A stretch of 64,000 nucleotides of DNA from NCBI RefSeq assembly GCF_009695915.1, contig NZ_VUMZ01000001.1, positions 248,001 to 312,000 on the forward strand. The letters are read 5' to 3'. The notes under the pieces are model-generated. The model ran no database searches. It saw nothing but the letters and a program-made list of their open reading frames with translations, and was not told the DNA's origin. Source of the stretch: Hornefia butyriciproducens (GTDB lineage: Bacteria > Bacillota > Clostridia > Peptostreptococcales > Anaerovoracaceae). A program made the translations under genes and the position numbers. Below are positions 33,820-42,586 of the stretch, in pieces (positions within the stretch are counted from its first letter, which is position 1; each line of letters opens with the position of its first letter).

Positions 33820-36056
33820 ACGAGTTCCTCCTTCCCGGTGTCAGTCTCTTCAAATTCCATCATCCTCCCGAGCCGATCCTGCAGACCGGAATACCTCAGG
33901 CGGATTCGGTCGTTATCAATCATGGCGCACATCCGGTTCTCTGATCCCACGAGAACAACGATCCGCTTACCGCGGGTCACCGCAGTATAGAGCAGATTTC
34001 TGGTCGCCAGCATGGGTGGAAACCAGGAAACCGGCATGATGACGACAGGAAATTCACTGCCCTGACTTTTGTGCACCGTCACAGCATAAGCCAGCTCAAG
34101 TTCATCCAGCTGAGAAAAATCATACTGCACAAACCGTTCATCGTCATACAGTACCGTAAGACTGCCGTACTCGTTGTCAATCGCCTGGATGAAGCCCACG
34201 TCCCCGTTGAACACGCCCTGCCCGCTCTGAGCGACGCCGGGAATCTTCCACTCCATCTGGTAATTATTGCGGATCTGCATCACCTTGTCGCCGGCTCGGA
34301 AAACGTGGTCTCCGAATTTCTTTTCTGCGGCATCCGGCGACGCCGGATTGCAGGCCTCCTGCAGAACGCTGTTCAGTTCCACAGTGCCCACCAGACCTTT
34401 CTTTGTCGGTGAAAGCACCTGAATTTCCCCGACAGGATCAACTCCATAATACGCAGGAAGCCGCCGCGTAACGAGTTCGGTAATCAGCCTCTGCATCTCT
34501 TTCTCGCTGCTCCGCTCCATGAAAAAGAAGTCCGTGTCTTTTCCGTTCAGCGTCGGATATTCCCCGTGATTGATGCGGTGGGCATTGACTACAATCATGC
34601 TTTCCTCTGCCTGCCGATAGATCTCCGTCAGACGTGAGGTCTGAATCATGCCGCTTTCGATGATATCCGTAAGAACATTCCCCGCCCCGACGGAAGGCAG
34701 CTGATCGCTGTCTCCCACCAGAATCAGGCGGGTTCCGGGCCGGATCGCCTCTGTCAGGCTCTGCATCAGAAGCAGATCGATCATGGAAGCTTCGTCGATG
34801 ATGACCACATCGTAATCCAGCGGATCCTCTGCGTTTTTTCCGAACTGCATTTCATCCATGCCTTCCGAATAATAATATTCCAGAAGCCGGTGAATCGTGG
34901 AAGCGTAATGGCCGGAGGTTTCTGTGATCCGTTTTGCGGCGCGTCCTGTGGGAGCAGCAATCGCCACATTGAAACCACTTTCCTCAAAGACATTGATGAT
35001 CGTGTTGATGATCGTAGTTTTTCCGGTTCCCGGGCCCCCGGTAATTACTGAGATTCCGGAGGTCACGGCGCGAAGCACTGCGGATTTCTGTTTCTCTGAC
35101 AGGCGTAGTCCTGTGGCTGTCTCCGTCATTTCAATGCTCTTTTTTATATCGACGGCCGGAGCCTTCAGGTCTCCGTGGGCGATGGCGACGAGATTGCGGC
35201 ATACTTTCTGTTCTGCAAGGTAATAGCTGTAAAGATAAACCACCGGCTCATCCCGTATGGTATCAAGCTGCACGTCGCCGGTAAATGCCATGTTCACCAG
35301 TTCATCCTTCACCTGCTCCCGGGTGAGTTCCAGAATCTGTGCCACCTTCTCGCACAAAACCTCTTGCGGAACGAATGTGCTCCCGTCACTGACGTAACTC
35401 ATCAGTCCGTATCGTATCCCACTCTGAATCCGGAACGGACTGTCCGATGCCACGCCCATCCGGGCGGCCACATCGTCCGCCCGCCGGAACCCGAAGCCGT
35501 ACAGTTCGTCCACCAGCCGGTACGGATTCTCCTGAATCAGGGAAACCGCATCCTTTCCATAGCCCTTGTACAGGCGCAGCGTCTGCGCGGCAGACACGCC
35601 GTAACCCTGGAAGAACAGACTCACATCCGCGAACTCCCGGTGCTCCGCAAAAGACGCCGCAATGACATCGGCTTTCTTCGATCCGATTCCCGGAACCTCA
35701 CAAAGCCGTTCCGGCTGCTTTTCAATAATCTGCAGTGTCTCTTCCCCGAATTTCGCGACAATCGCTCCCGCTGTCTTGGAACCGATTCCCTTAATGATCC
35801 CCGAAGCCAGAAAACCTTCGATGCCGGCGCGGGTGGTGGGCAGAACTTCCCTCGCCTCAGTGAATACAAACTGTTCTCCGTAACGCGGATGATTCTTGAA
35901 TGTTCCGGTAAGTTCCAGACAGGTGCCCTTCGCCGCAGAAGAAAGATTTCCCACAACCGTCAGAAGTTCATCGTCTGTCTCCATGTCGGCAATCGTGTAC
36001 CCGTTTTCATCATTATGAAATATAATCTCTGTCAGTACGCCTTTTTTTGTTTCCAT
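33798..36056 (-). CDS. recD2: ATP-dependent RecD-like DNA helicase (RecD2)
   Basis: A 752-residue SF1B helicase of the RecD2 type, without a RecBC partner. The N-terminal OB-like domain (ENGYTIADMETDDEL) is followed by tandem helix-hairpin-helix elements (GIIKGIGSKTAGAIVAKFG, EVPGIGSKKADVIAASF) and the helicase core: GGPGTGKTTIINTII (Walker A), VIIDEASMIDLLL (Walker B), AYAVTVHKSQGSEF, LYTAVTRGKR. It unwinds 5'-3' and acts in replication-fork repair. It is followed by comFC, overlapping by 22 bases. A pairing with comF is seen in several Clostridia. Confidence 0.95.
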   Translation of the reverse strand: METKKGVLTEIIFHNDENGYTIADMETDDELLTVVGNLSSAAKGTCLELTGTFKNHPRYGEQFVFTEAREVLPTTRAGIEGFLASGIIKGIGSKTAGAIVAKFGEETLQIIEKQPERLCEVPGIGSKKADVIAASFAEHREFADVSLFFQGYGVSAAQTLRLYKGYGKDAVSLIQENPYRLVDELYGFGFRRADDVAARMGVASDSPFRIQSGIRYGLMSYVSDGSTFVPQEVLCEKVAQILELTREQVKDELVNMAFTGDVQLDTIRDEPVVYLYSYYLAEQKVCRNLVAIAHGDLKAPAVDIKKSIEMTETATGLRLSEKQKSAVLRAVTSGISVITGGPGTGKTTIINTIINVFEESGFNVAIAAPTGRAAKRITETSGHYASTIHRLLEYYYSEGMDEMQFGKNAEDPLDYDVVIIDEASMIDLLLMQSLTEAIRPGTRLILVGDSDQLPSVGAGNVLTDIIESGMIQTSRLTEIYRQAEESMIVVNAHRINHGEYPTLNGKDTDFFFMERSSEKEMQRLITELVTRRLPAYYGVDPVGEIQVLSPTKKGLVGTVELNSVLQEACNPASPDAAEKKFGDHVFRAGDKVMQIRNNYQMEWKIPGVAQSGQGVFNGDVGFIQAIDNEYGSLTVLYDDERFVQYDFSQLDELELAYAVTVHKSQGSEFPVVIMPVSWFPPMLATRNLLYTAVTRGKRIVVLVGSENRMCAMIDNDRIRLRYSGLQDRLGRMMEFEETDTGKEELVWDDRDV

Positions 36057-36107
36057 ACTCTCCCGGTCCCGCGGCTCCGTCGCCGGATCCGCCTGCTCTT
36101 CCGCACT

Positions 36108-37379
36108 CTACCGCAGCCAGTGTACGTAGCGGCTGTTGGCGCTGAGCTTGCTCTTGCTGTATTTCTTCGCCATTTTCAGAAGATACTTCCGGTCGTTGTT
36201 CCGCGGATCCTGATGCACCTTGGCGACCACGAGATGCAGAAGTTCCTCGGCCTTCTCCGGCTCGTCGGTGATTCCTGCCTCCATGATATCGTTTCCGTCG
36301 ATGCAGAGATCCTCCACAAAGATCGGTTCGTTATTCTCCTGCACCGCCTTCAGCAGTGCATTTCTGGCCTCGATCTTCATGGCAGGATGATCATAGACGA
36401 TACGCTGAGCCTTCGTGAGGTTGTGAAGATAATTGTATTTCTGATAGCCGTTTTCATATATATATCGCTTCAGATCCTGCGTATTGGAAAGGAATGTGAC
36501 CTTCAGAAGTTCTGTCATCGCTTCCTTCAGTCTCGTTTCCGTCGCCTGGTCGAAATTCATGCGCTCAATCGCCGCAAGTCCTCTCTTTTCATTGAGAACC
36601 GTATAAAAGAGGCCGAGTCTCCGGAGCCGCACCGGCCTGGTTTTGTCAATATTCTCACACAGTGTGACAAACTGCTGTCCCTCTCCGGAACTCATCTTAC
36701 GGGCGACCTCTTCACCGTAGACGGCCGCCATAAGCCCGGTATCCGCCATCATATTCAGAGCCTTTCCGGTATTGTTCCCGGTCAGCACAAGCTCCAACTC
36801 CTGCCGGATGGGTCCGACCGGGTGATCTAGAAGCAGGCGCCAGTTCCGCACAATGGCGTCCGCCATACCCTTCTGCAAATCGAATCCGTACTGGGAAACA
36901 TAGCGCATCGCCTGCATCATGCGGATCGGCTCTTCACGAAACAGCTCATCCGGATCTTTCACCGTCTTCAGCAACCGGTTCCTGATATCCTCCATTCCGC
37001 CGTACGGATCCACCAGAGTACGCTCCGGGTTGTCTGCGATGGCGGCCGCAGTGAAGCCGTAGCCGGACACCTCCTCTTCAATCGTACCCTCCATCGTCGC
37101 GATATCGCAGGTCGAACCCTTCACCGAGGTCTCTCCGAACTCGTCCTCCTCCTCATAGGTGAAATCCAGACGAAAGATTCCGTTTCTCTCATCTTCGACC
37201 TCCGCCTCCGGAAAGATCTTCCGGATCGTCTCCGGATCTGCCTTTGTCACCATATCCCATTCCCAGGGAGATTCACCCAGCGCCCATTCGATTATACAGT
37301 CGCCGACCACGTAGGTCTCGAAGCCCTCCTTCTCCAGCGTCTTCATCGCCCCGTGAACATCCTTGTCGAACTTGATCAA
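36108..37379 (-). CDS. CCA-nucleotidyltransferase-like protein with altered signature motifs
   Basis: A 423-residue class II tRNA-nucleotidyltransferase fold. The normal N-terminal motif (GG-x-VRD, then D-x-D) reads here VVGDCIIEWALGESPWEWDM: the second Gly is Asp27, Arg is Ile30, the motif Asp is Glu31, and the first catalytic Asp is Glu40 while Asp42 remains. The usual RRDFTIN motif is replaced by VSGYGFTAAAIA. By contrast DPYGGMEDIRNRLLKTV, FREEPIRMMQAMRYVSQYGF and the C-terminal ICIDGNDIMEAGI-type domain are well kept. There is no HD domain. It may be inactive, altered in specificity or a divergent enzyme. A normal CCA enzyme is not in the window. Confidence 0.8.
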   Translation of the reverse strand: MIKFDKDVHGAMKTLEKEGFETYVVGDCIIEWALGESPWEWDMVTKADPETIRKIFPEAEVEDERNGIFRLDFTYEEEDEFGETSVKGSTCDIATMEGTIEEEVSGYGFTAAAIADNPERTLVDPYGGMEDIRNRLLKTVKDPDELFREEPIRMMQAMRYVSQYGFDLQKGMADAIVRNWRLLLDHPVGPIRQELELVLTGNNTGKALNMMADTGLMAAVYGEEVARKMSSGEGQQFVTLCENIDKTRPVRLRRLGLFYTVLNEKRGLAAIERMNFDQATETRLKEAMTELLKVTFLSNTQDLKRYIYENGYQKYNYLHNLTKAQRIVYDHPAMKIEARNALLKAVQENNEPIFVEDLCIDGNDIMEAGITDEPEKAEELLHLVVAKVHQDPRNNDRKYLLKMAKKYSKSKLSANSRYVHWLR

Positions 37380-37446
37380 TGATCCATCCTCCTCGTTTGA
37401 TATATTTTGCTGACCGCTGCCTGTCCTACCCTTACAGACACCGGTT

Positions 37447-38589
37447 TTACAGTTTCATTTCCGTCTGCGCCGCCTTCAGCGCTCTGCCGATCGCAGTATC
37501 CCGATCCTCCATTCGCTCCCTCGACGCCTTTGGACGGGTTACGCCACTTCCCGGATGCGCTTTTCCCTGTCCGGTCTCCGGATTCCCCGCTACTGTGGAT
37601 TCCCCGCTCTCCGTTTCCTCCGACCGCGGCGCCGTGGAAGGCTTGTACAGCCTGCGGTTATCCAGTGTCCAGACACGGTCGGAAAAGGTTCCGGGCTCCG
37701 CGGGAGCCAGTGCGTCGAACATATCGAAAAGCCGTGCATCCAGAATATCCAGATAGTGAAGCACCTCCGCCTCCGGAAACAAAGGTTTCTTGGGACTTCC
37801 GTACTCCGGCTCGTAATGATGGGACAAAACCATGTGTTCAAGCATCAGAGCCTTTTCCCTCGGAAATCCGAGTTCCCCGGTCAGCTCGTCAAGATATTTG
37901 ACACCCATCACGATATGTCCCAGCAACTGTCCCTCAAATGAATATCCCGGCGAAACGCCGTTGTGATCGGATTCAATCTCGAAGAGCTTCTGTATATCGT
38001 GAACGATAACGCCTGCCGCCACAAGATCGCGATCCAGATCCGTATAAACCTCGCAGACCCTGAGCCCTGTCATGAGCATCCTCTTCATATGGAACAGAAG
38101 CCCCGCATACTCTGCGTGGTGGTTGCGGGTGGCCGCCGGATAGTACATGATTCTCTCCCGGTTATCCTTCAGCACCCGGGTGCAGAGTCTGCGCAGATCC
38201 GGATCCGCCATGGCATCTGCCACGTTATAAATATAATCATACATCTCCTCCGGACGTTCCGGCGCAGCTTTGATATAGTCGGCGATCTCACAGCCGTCCT
38301 GAGGCACGGCCTTCCGGATCCGCATGATCCGCAGCTGTGTCTGATTCTGCCACTCCGTCACCGTCGCCTTGACCTTGACCAGATCTCCCTCCTTTATGGC
38401 ATTCAGAGATGGCGCCTCCGCCTCGCTGACATCCCACTTCTTGGAGTGAACCTCGCCCGTCTTGTCTCCCAGCGTGATATCAAGGTACTGCTTTCCATTC
38501 GATCCGACCTTGATTCCGATCATCCGGACCATGAAGAAATCCATGATCTCCATGTCTTTTTTCAGTTTATTTACGTAGAATTGTTTCAA
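37447..38589 (-). CDS. YhaM-type 3'-5' exoribonuclease (OB plus HD domain)
   Basis: A 380-residue protein. Residues 1-105 are an OB-fold (DITLGDKTGEVHSKKWD). An HD phosphohydrolase domain follows, with HHAEYAGLLFHMKRML, AGVIVHDIQKL (the HD pair) and LEHMVLSHHYEPEYGSP. The layout matches YhaM, a 3'-5' exonuclease of Bacillota. The last 70 residues add a low-complexity, acidic and Thr/Ser-rich tail not typical of YhaM. Upstream (to 38750) lies only the divergent thiamine promoter region. Confidence 0.88.
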   Translation of the reverse strand: MKQFYVNKLKKDMEIMDFFMVRMIGIKVGSNGKQYLDITLGDKTGEVHSKKWDVSEAEAPSLNAIKEGDLVKVKATVTEWQNQTQLRIMRIRKAVPQDGCEIADYIKAAPERPEEMYDYIYNVADAMADPDLRRLCTRVLKDNRERIMYYPAATRNHHAEYAGLLFHMKRMLMTGLRVCEVYTDLDRDLVAAGVIVHDIQKLFEIESDHNGVSPGYSFEGQLLGHIVMGVKYLDELTGELGFPREKALMLEHMVLSHHYEPEYGSPKKPLFPEAEVLHYLDILDARLFDMFDALAPAEPGTFSDRVWTLDNRRLYKPSTAPRSEETESGESTVAGNPETGQGKAHPGSGVTRPKASRERMEDRDTAIGRALKAAQTEMKL

Positions 38590-38710
38590 TTTCGGTCTCC
38601 GTCATCTGCTGAAATAACTTAGGCGGCGCGGCTGTCTCCGAAACATCGGCAGCCGCGTTTCCGCACGAGGATATTATATCATAAATCCGTTTCATACGCT
38701 ATACCGCCCC

Positions 38711-38738
38711 TTGCACATTTGAAATTTCCGTGTATAAT
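38711..38738 (+). promoter_or_regulatory. Promoter of the thiamine operon
   Basis: TTGCAC (38711-38716), a 16-base spacer and TATAAT (38733-38738), just before the riboswitch. Confidence 0.65.
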
Positions 38739-38750
38739 GGGATTGTACCA

Positions 38751-38845
38751 ACCACAAGGGGAGCTTGCACAGGCAGGCTGAGAGTAAGCGGCAGCTTTGA
38801 CCCGTAACCTGATTTGGATAATGCCAACGTAGGGAAACAAAAGGG
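38751..38845 (+). promoter_or_regulatory. TPP riboswitch (THI element)
   Basis: Characteristic THI-box sequence: GGGGAGC...AGGCAGGCTGAGAGTAAG, then GACCCGTAACCTGAT, GGATAATGCCAACGTAGGGA. This is the thiamine-pyrophosphate aptamer. It precedes thiM and is followed at once by an intrinsic terminator, so high TPP most likely causes early termination. Confidence 0.95.
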
Positions 38846-38851
38846 ACTTCA

Positions 38852-38876
38852 CCGGGCCGCAGAAGGCCCGGTTTTT
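38852..38876 (+). terminator. Riboswitch expression-platform terminator
   Basis: CCGGGCC (38852-38858) pairs with GGCCCGG (38865-38871), loop GCAGAA, followed by TTTTT. It lies 20 bases before the thiM ATG. Confidence 0.85.
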
Positions 38877-38895
38877 GTCGCAGGAAGGAAGCATT

Positions 38896-39717
38896 ATGTT
38901 AAAAGAACAGTTTGACAATCTCAGAGCGGGATCAGTCCTCGTACACAACATCACCAATTACGTTACTGTAAATGATGTTGCCAACGCGATTCTGGCGTGC
39001 GGGGCGAGTCCCATCATGAGCGATGAGCCGGAGGACGTGGAGGATATCACCTCTATCTGCGGCGCTCTGAACATCAACATCGGCACGCTGAACCGACGGA
39101 GCATCGAGGCCATGTACGCGGCAGGCAGACGGGCCAGAGAACTCGGGCACAAAATCCTTCTGGATCCGGTGGGCGCAGGCGCAAGCAGGCTTCGCACCGA
39201 AACCGCCAGGGGCCTTATGAACAAAATCAGATTCGACGTGATCCGGGGGAACATCTCGGAAATCCGGACCATCGCCACAGGCTCAGGTACTACTCGGGGA
39301 GTGGATGCAGACATCGCAGACGCTATTACAGAGCACAACGTCGACGAGGGCGTGGATTTTGTGCGGAGCATTGCTGCGGAAACGGGCTGCATCATTGCCG
39401 TCACCGGGGCTATCGACCTGGTCAGCGATGGAAAACGCTGCTTCGTCATCCGCAACGGACGTCCTGAAATGAGCCGTATCACCGGCACAGGCTGTCAGCT
39501 TTCGGGCATCACTGCAGCGTTCCTCGCTGCGAACCCGCAGACGCCTCTGGAGGCGACAGCCGCAGCGGTATGTGCCATGGGACTTGCCGGTGAAATCGGA
39601 TGGAGCCGGATGCAGGAGGACGACGGAAATTCCACCTACCGTAACCGCATCATCGACGCAATCTGTAATATGGACGGACAGCAGCTGGAAGAAGGTGCGA
39701 AATATGAAATCCGATAA
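38896..39717 (+). CDS. thiM: Hydroxyethylthiazole kinase
   Basis: A 273-residue ThiM. Motifs: LVHNITNYVTVNDVANAIL at the N-terminus, LDPVGAGAS, and the anion-hole/ATP site GTGCQLSGITAAF. It phosphorylates the thiazole alcohol for thiamine salvage. The start at 38896 is chosen because AGGAAGGAA precedes it. It overlaps thiE by 14 bases. First gene of the TPP-riboswitch operon. Confidence 0.95.
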   Translation: MLKEQFDNLRAGSVLVHNITNYVTVNDVANAILACGASPIMSDEPEDVEDITSICGALNINIGTLNRRSIEAMYAAGRRARELGHKILLDPVGAGASRLRTETARGLMNKIRFDVIRGNISEIRTIATGSGTTRGVDADIADAITEHNVDEGVDFVRSIAAETGCIIAVTGAIDLVSDGKRCFVIRNGRPEMSRITGTGCQLSGITAAFLAANPQTPLEATAAAVCAMGLAGEIGWSRMQEDDGNSTYRNRIIDAICNMDGQQLEEGAKYEIR

Positions 39718-40345
39718 GGAAAATCTGCTGCTTTATGCAGTGACGGACCGCCACTGGACCGGACGGGAAACCCTGCGCCAGCAGGTTGAGGCCGCACTCA
39801 GGGGCGGCGTGACCTTTGTGCAGCTTCGGGAAAAAAATATGGAGCACGACGCATTCCGGAAAGAAGCTCTGGAGATCCGCGATCTGTGCAGAGCCTACCG
39901 CGTTCCCTTTGTTCTGGACGACGATGTCTCACTCGCCATGGAAGTTGACGCGGACGGAATTCACGTGGGACAGAGCGATATGGAGGCCGGCGATGTGCGG
40001 GCGTTAATCGGTCCGGACAGGATTCTGGGCGTATCGGCGTGCACTGTGGAGGAAGCGGTTGCGGCCGAACAGCGGGGCGCTGATTATCTCGGAGTGGGAG
40101 CGGTTTTTCCCACCGGCTCCAAGGATGACGCCAGGCCGGTTACCCGTGAAACACTCCGGAAAATCTGTGAAGCCGTCACTATTCCTGTCATCGCGATCGG
40201 CGGAATCACCGAGCAGAACGTCATGGAACTGGCCGGCTCCGGAATCTGCGGTGTTGCCGTAATCAGCGCAATTTTCGGGCAGCCGGAGATCGAATCTGCC
40301 ACTAAACGGCTGAAGGCGGCTGTCTCCGAAATGGTCAGCCGCTGA
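39704..40345 (+). CDS. thiE: Thiamine-phosphate synthase
   Basis: A 213-residue TIM-barrel ThiE. Motifs: LYAVTDRHWTG, GVTFVQLREKN, VDADGIHVGQSDM, GADYLGVGAVFPTGSKDDA, IPVIAIGGIT. It joins HMP-pyrophosphate with thiazole phosphate. The ATG at 39704 lies inside the thiM end, so translation is coupled. A 106-base gap with no visible site follows before thiD. Confidence 0.95.
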   Translation: MKSDKENLLLYAVTDRHWTGRETLRQQVEAALRGGVTFVQLREKNMEHDAFRKEALEIRDLCRAYRVPFVLDDDVSLAMEVDADGIHVGQSDMEAGDVRALIGPDRILGVSACTVEEAVAAEQRGADYLGVGAVFPTGSKDDARPVTRETLRKICEAVTIPVIAIGGITEQNVMELAGSGICGVAVISAIFGQPEIESATKRLKAAVSEMVSR

Positions 40346-40451
40346 ATCAGATGATTCGCTGCTAAGGCAGAGATAAACAAGTTAATACCACGCGGCGGAT
40401 CGGGGGCACCACTTTCCGTCGCGCAATAAAATTAATGCAAGGAGAATCGTA

Positions 40452-41249
40452 ATGAAGAAAAAAACCGCATTAACAATCGCCGGATCGGACTCCGGCGGAG
40501 GCGCCGGGATCCAGGCGGATCTGAAGACCATGACCGTAAACGGCGTCTTCGCGACCTGCGCTGTCACGGCGCTTACCGCCCAGAATACCACCGGCGTAAC
40601 CGACATCATGAACGTCACACCGGAATTCCTGGCGAAGGAGCTGGACGCCGTTTTCACGGACATCTACCCCGACGCCGTCAAGGTCGGTATGGTTTCCGCA
40701 TCAAATCTTATCGAGGTTATCGCGGACCGGCTGACGAGGTACGAGGCCCGCAATATTGTCGTGGACCCTGTAATGGTGGCCACCAGCGGGGCACGCCTGA
40801 TTTCAGACGATGCCATTGAAACGCTGTGTGCGCGGCTTCTGCCGCTCGCGACGGTCATCACGCCGAATATTCCGGAGGCGGAGGTTCTGTCAGGAGGACA
40901 GATTCGGAATGCGTCAGAAATGGAATCGGCGGCCCGCCTGATTTATGAAAAATTCGGCTGCTGCGTACTGCTCAAGGGCGGGCATGACGTGAACGCCGCC
41001 AATGATCTTTTGTATGGAGCAGAGGGAGCGGAATGGTTCCCCGGAAAACGCATCGACAATCCCAACACGCACGGCACCGGGTGCACTCTGTCCAGCGCAA
41101 TCGCCGCAAACCTGGCGAAAGGCCGGGATCTGACAGAGTCTGTGGCTGCCGCCAAACGGTATATTTCCGGCGCGCTGTCGGCCATGCTGGATCTCGGGAA
41201 GGGATCCGGGCCGATGGATCACGCCTTTGCAGTGAAGGGAGAGTATTGA
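40452..41249 (+). CDS. thiD: Hydroxymethylpyrimidine / phosphomethylpyrimidine kinase
   Basis: A 265-residue ThiD of the ribokinase fold. Motifs: [19 protein letters not shown] at the N-terminus, the phosphate loop [20 protein letters not shown] near the end. It phosphorylates HMP to HMP-PP. AAGGAG precedes the ATG. Its stop overlaps the cytX start by one base (TGATG). Confidence 0.95.
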   Translation: MKKKTALTIAGSDSGGGAGIQADLKTMTVNGVFATCAVTALTAQNTTGVTDIMNVTPEFLAKELDAVFTDIYPDAVKVGMVSASNLIEVIADRLTRYEARNIVVDPVMVATSGARLISDDAIETLCARLLPLATVITPNIPEAEVLSGGQIRNASEMESAARLIYEKFGCCVLLKGGHDVNAANDLLYGAEGAEWFPGKRIDNPNTHGTGCTLSSAIAANLAKGRDLTESVAAAKRYISGALSAMLDLGKGSGPMDHAFAVKGEY

Positions 41250-42451
41250 TGGAACGGAGAACTACAATATTTGAAAACGGACTGATCTGGTTTGGAGCCG
41301 GCGTGTCCATCGCCGAGATTCTGACCGGAACCTATTTTGCGCCTCTGGGCATGACCCGCGGAATCGCAGCGATTCTGACCGGACATCTGATCGGGTGCGT
41401 TCTGCTGTTTCTGGCGGGGTACATCGGTGCGCGGACGCGGCGCAGCGCGATGGAGACCACAAAGATGAGCTTCGGCGCCCGGGGCGGCCTGCTGTTCGCG
41501 ATTCTGAACGTCCTGCAGCTGGTGGGATGGACTGCGATTATGATTTATGACGGCGCGCTGTCGGCGAATGCCGTGCTGAAAACCGGCGCCTGGGTCTGGT
41601 GCCTGATTATCGGCGCCCTGATCTGTCTGTGGCTGTTCATCGGTATTACAAATCTGGGAAAAATCAACGTAATTACAATGACGGCGCTGTTTATTCTGAC
41701 TCTTGTTCTCTGCAAGGTCATCTTCTTCAGCGGCGGCAGCAGCCGATACTCCATCTCGGACGGAATCACGTTCGGTGCAGCAGTGGAGCTCGCTGTAGCC
41801 ATGCCCCTCTCCTGGCTTCCTCTTATCAGCGATTATACCCGCGAGGCCGAAAAACCCTTCGCTGCAACGCTGGGAAGCGCCGTGACCTACGGGCTGGTAA
41901 GCTGCTGGATGTACCTGATCGGAATGGGTGCGGCGATTTTCACCGGAACCTATGATATTTCTCAGATCATGCTGAAGGCGGGACTGGGCGTCGCCGGTCT
42001 GCTGATTATCGTTTTTTCCACCGTCACCACGACCTTCATGGACGCGTACTCTGCCGGAATTTCCGCGGTGTCCATCCGCTCTGAAATCAATGGAAAAATC
42101 TGTGCTGTCATCGTCGCCGTCGTCGGTACAGTGTGTGCCATCCTCTTCCCTATGGATGACATCACGTCCTTCCTCTATTTAATCGGATCGGTATTCGCGC
42201 CGATGATTGCTGTCATGATCGCTGATTACTTTATTCTTCACGCCGATTCAGGCAGCACGGCGTTTAACTGGCGGAATCTGGCCATCTGGCTCATCGGCTT
42301 CCTTCTGTATCGTTTCCTGATGACAAAGGATCTGATCTGCGGCAATACCCTGCCGGATATGCTTGTCACCACTGTTATCGCCGTCATCGCAGGCAGACTG
42401 GCTGCTGCACGCCGGGGTTCCCGTGGAGAACAAAGCCGGGACGCAATGTAG
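41249..42451 (+). CDS. cytX: Putative hydroxymethylpyrimidine transporter CytX
   Basis: A 400-residue NCS1-family permease (cytosine/purine/thiamine-type) with about 12 membrane helices; MSFGARGGLLFAILNVLQLVGWTA and PLSWLPLISDYTREAE are NCS1-like. Its place behind a TPP riboswitch and directly after thiD marks it as CytX, which is thought to import HMP for salvage. Transport itself is inferred from context. It ends in the shared terminator at 42469-42534. Confidence 0.9.
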   Translation: MERRTTIFENGLIWFGAGVSIAEILTGTYFAPLGMTRGIAAILTGHLIGCVLLFLAGYIGARTRRSAMETTKMSFGARGGLLFAILNVLQLVGWTAIMIYDGALSANAVLKTGAWVWCLIIGALICLWLFIGITNLGKINVITMTALFILTLVLCKVIFFSGGSSRYSISDGITFGAAVELAVAMPLSWLPLISDYTREAEKPFAATLGSAVTYGLVSCWMYLIGMGAAIFTGTYDISQIMLKAGLGVAGLLIIVFSTVTTTFMDAYSAGISAVSIRSEINGKICAVIVAVVGTVCAILFPMDDITSFLYLIGSVFAPMIAVMIADYFILHADSGSTAFNWRNLAIWLIGFLLYRFLMTKDLICGNTLPDMLVTTVIAVIAGRLAAARRGSRGEQSRDAM

Positions 42452-42468
42452 ACACAATGCAGACATAG

Positions 42469-42534
42469 AAAAAGGCAGAACCGTATCACCGCCTCCCTCC
42501 CGGGAGGCAGCAGGATGCGGCTCTGCTTTTTTTG
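42469..42534. terminator. Bidirectional terminator after cytX
   Basis: AAAAA-GGCAGAACCG (42469-42483) pairs with CGGCTCTGCT-TTTTTT (42518-42533), with an inner perfect GCCTCCC/GGGAGGC hairpin. It serves cytX and the converging membrane-protein gene. Confidence 0.7.
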
Positions 42535-42586
42535 AACTGTTTCTGCGGATGTGCAGGTCATCATTCCCCCATCCGCTTTTCACAAT

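Noticed and set aside
35175-36830. A 551-residue plus-strand frame opposite recD2 and the CCA-like gene
   Set aside because: Antisense shadow across two genes; composition is not protein-like.
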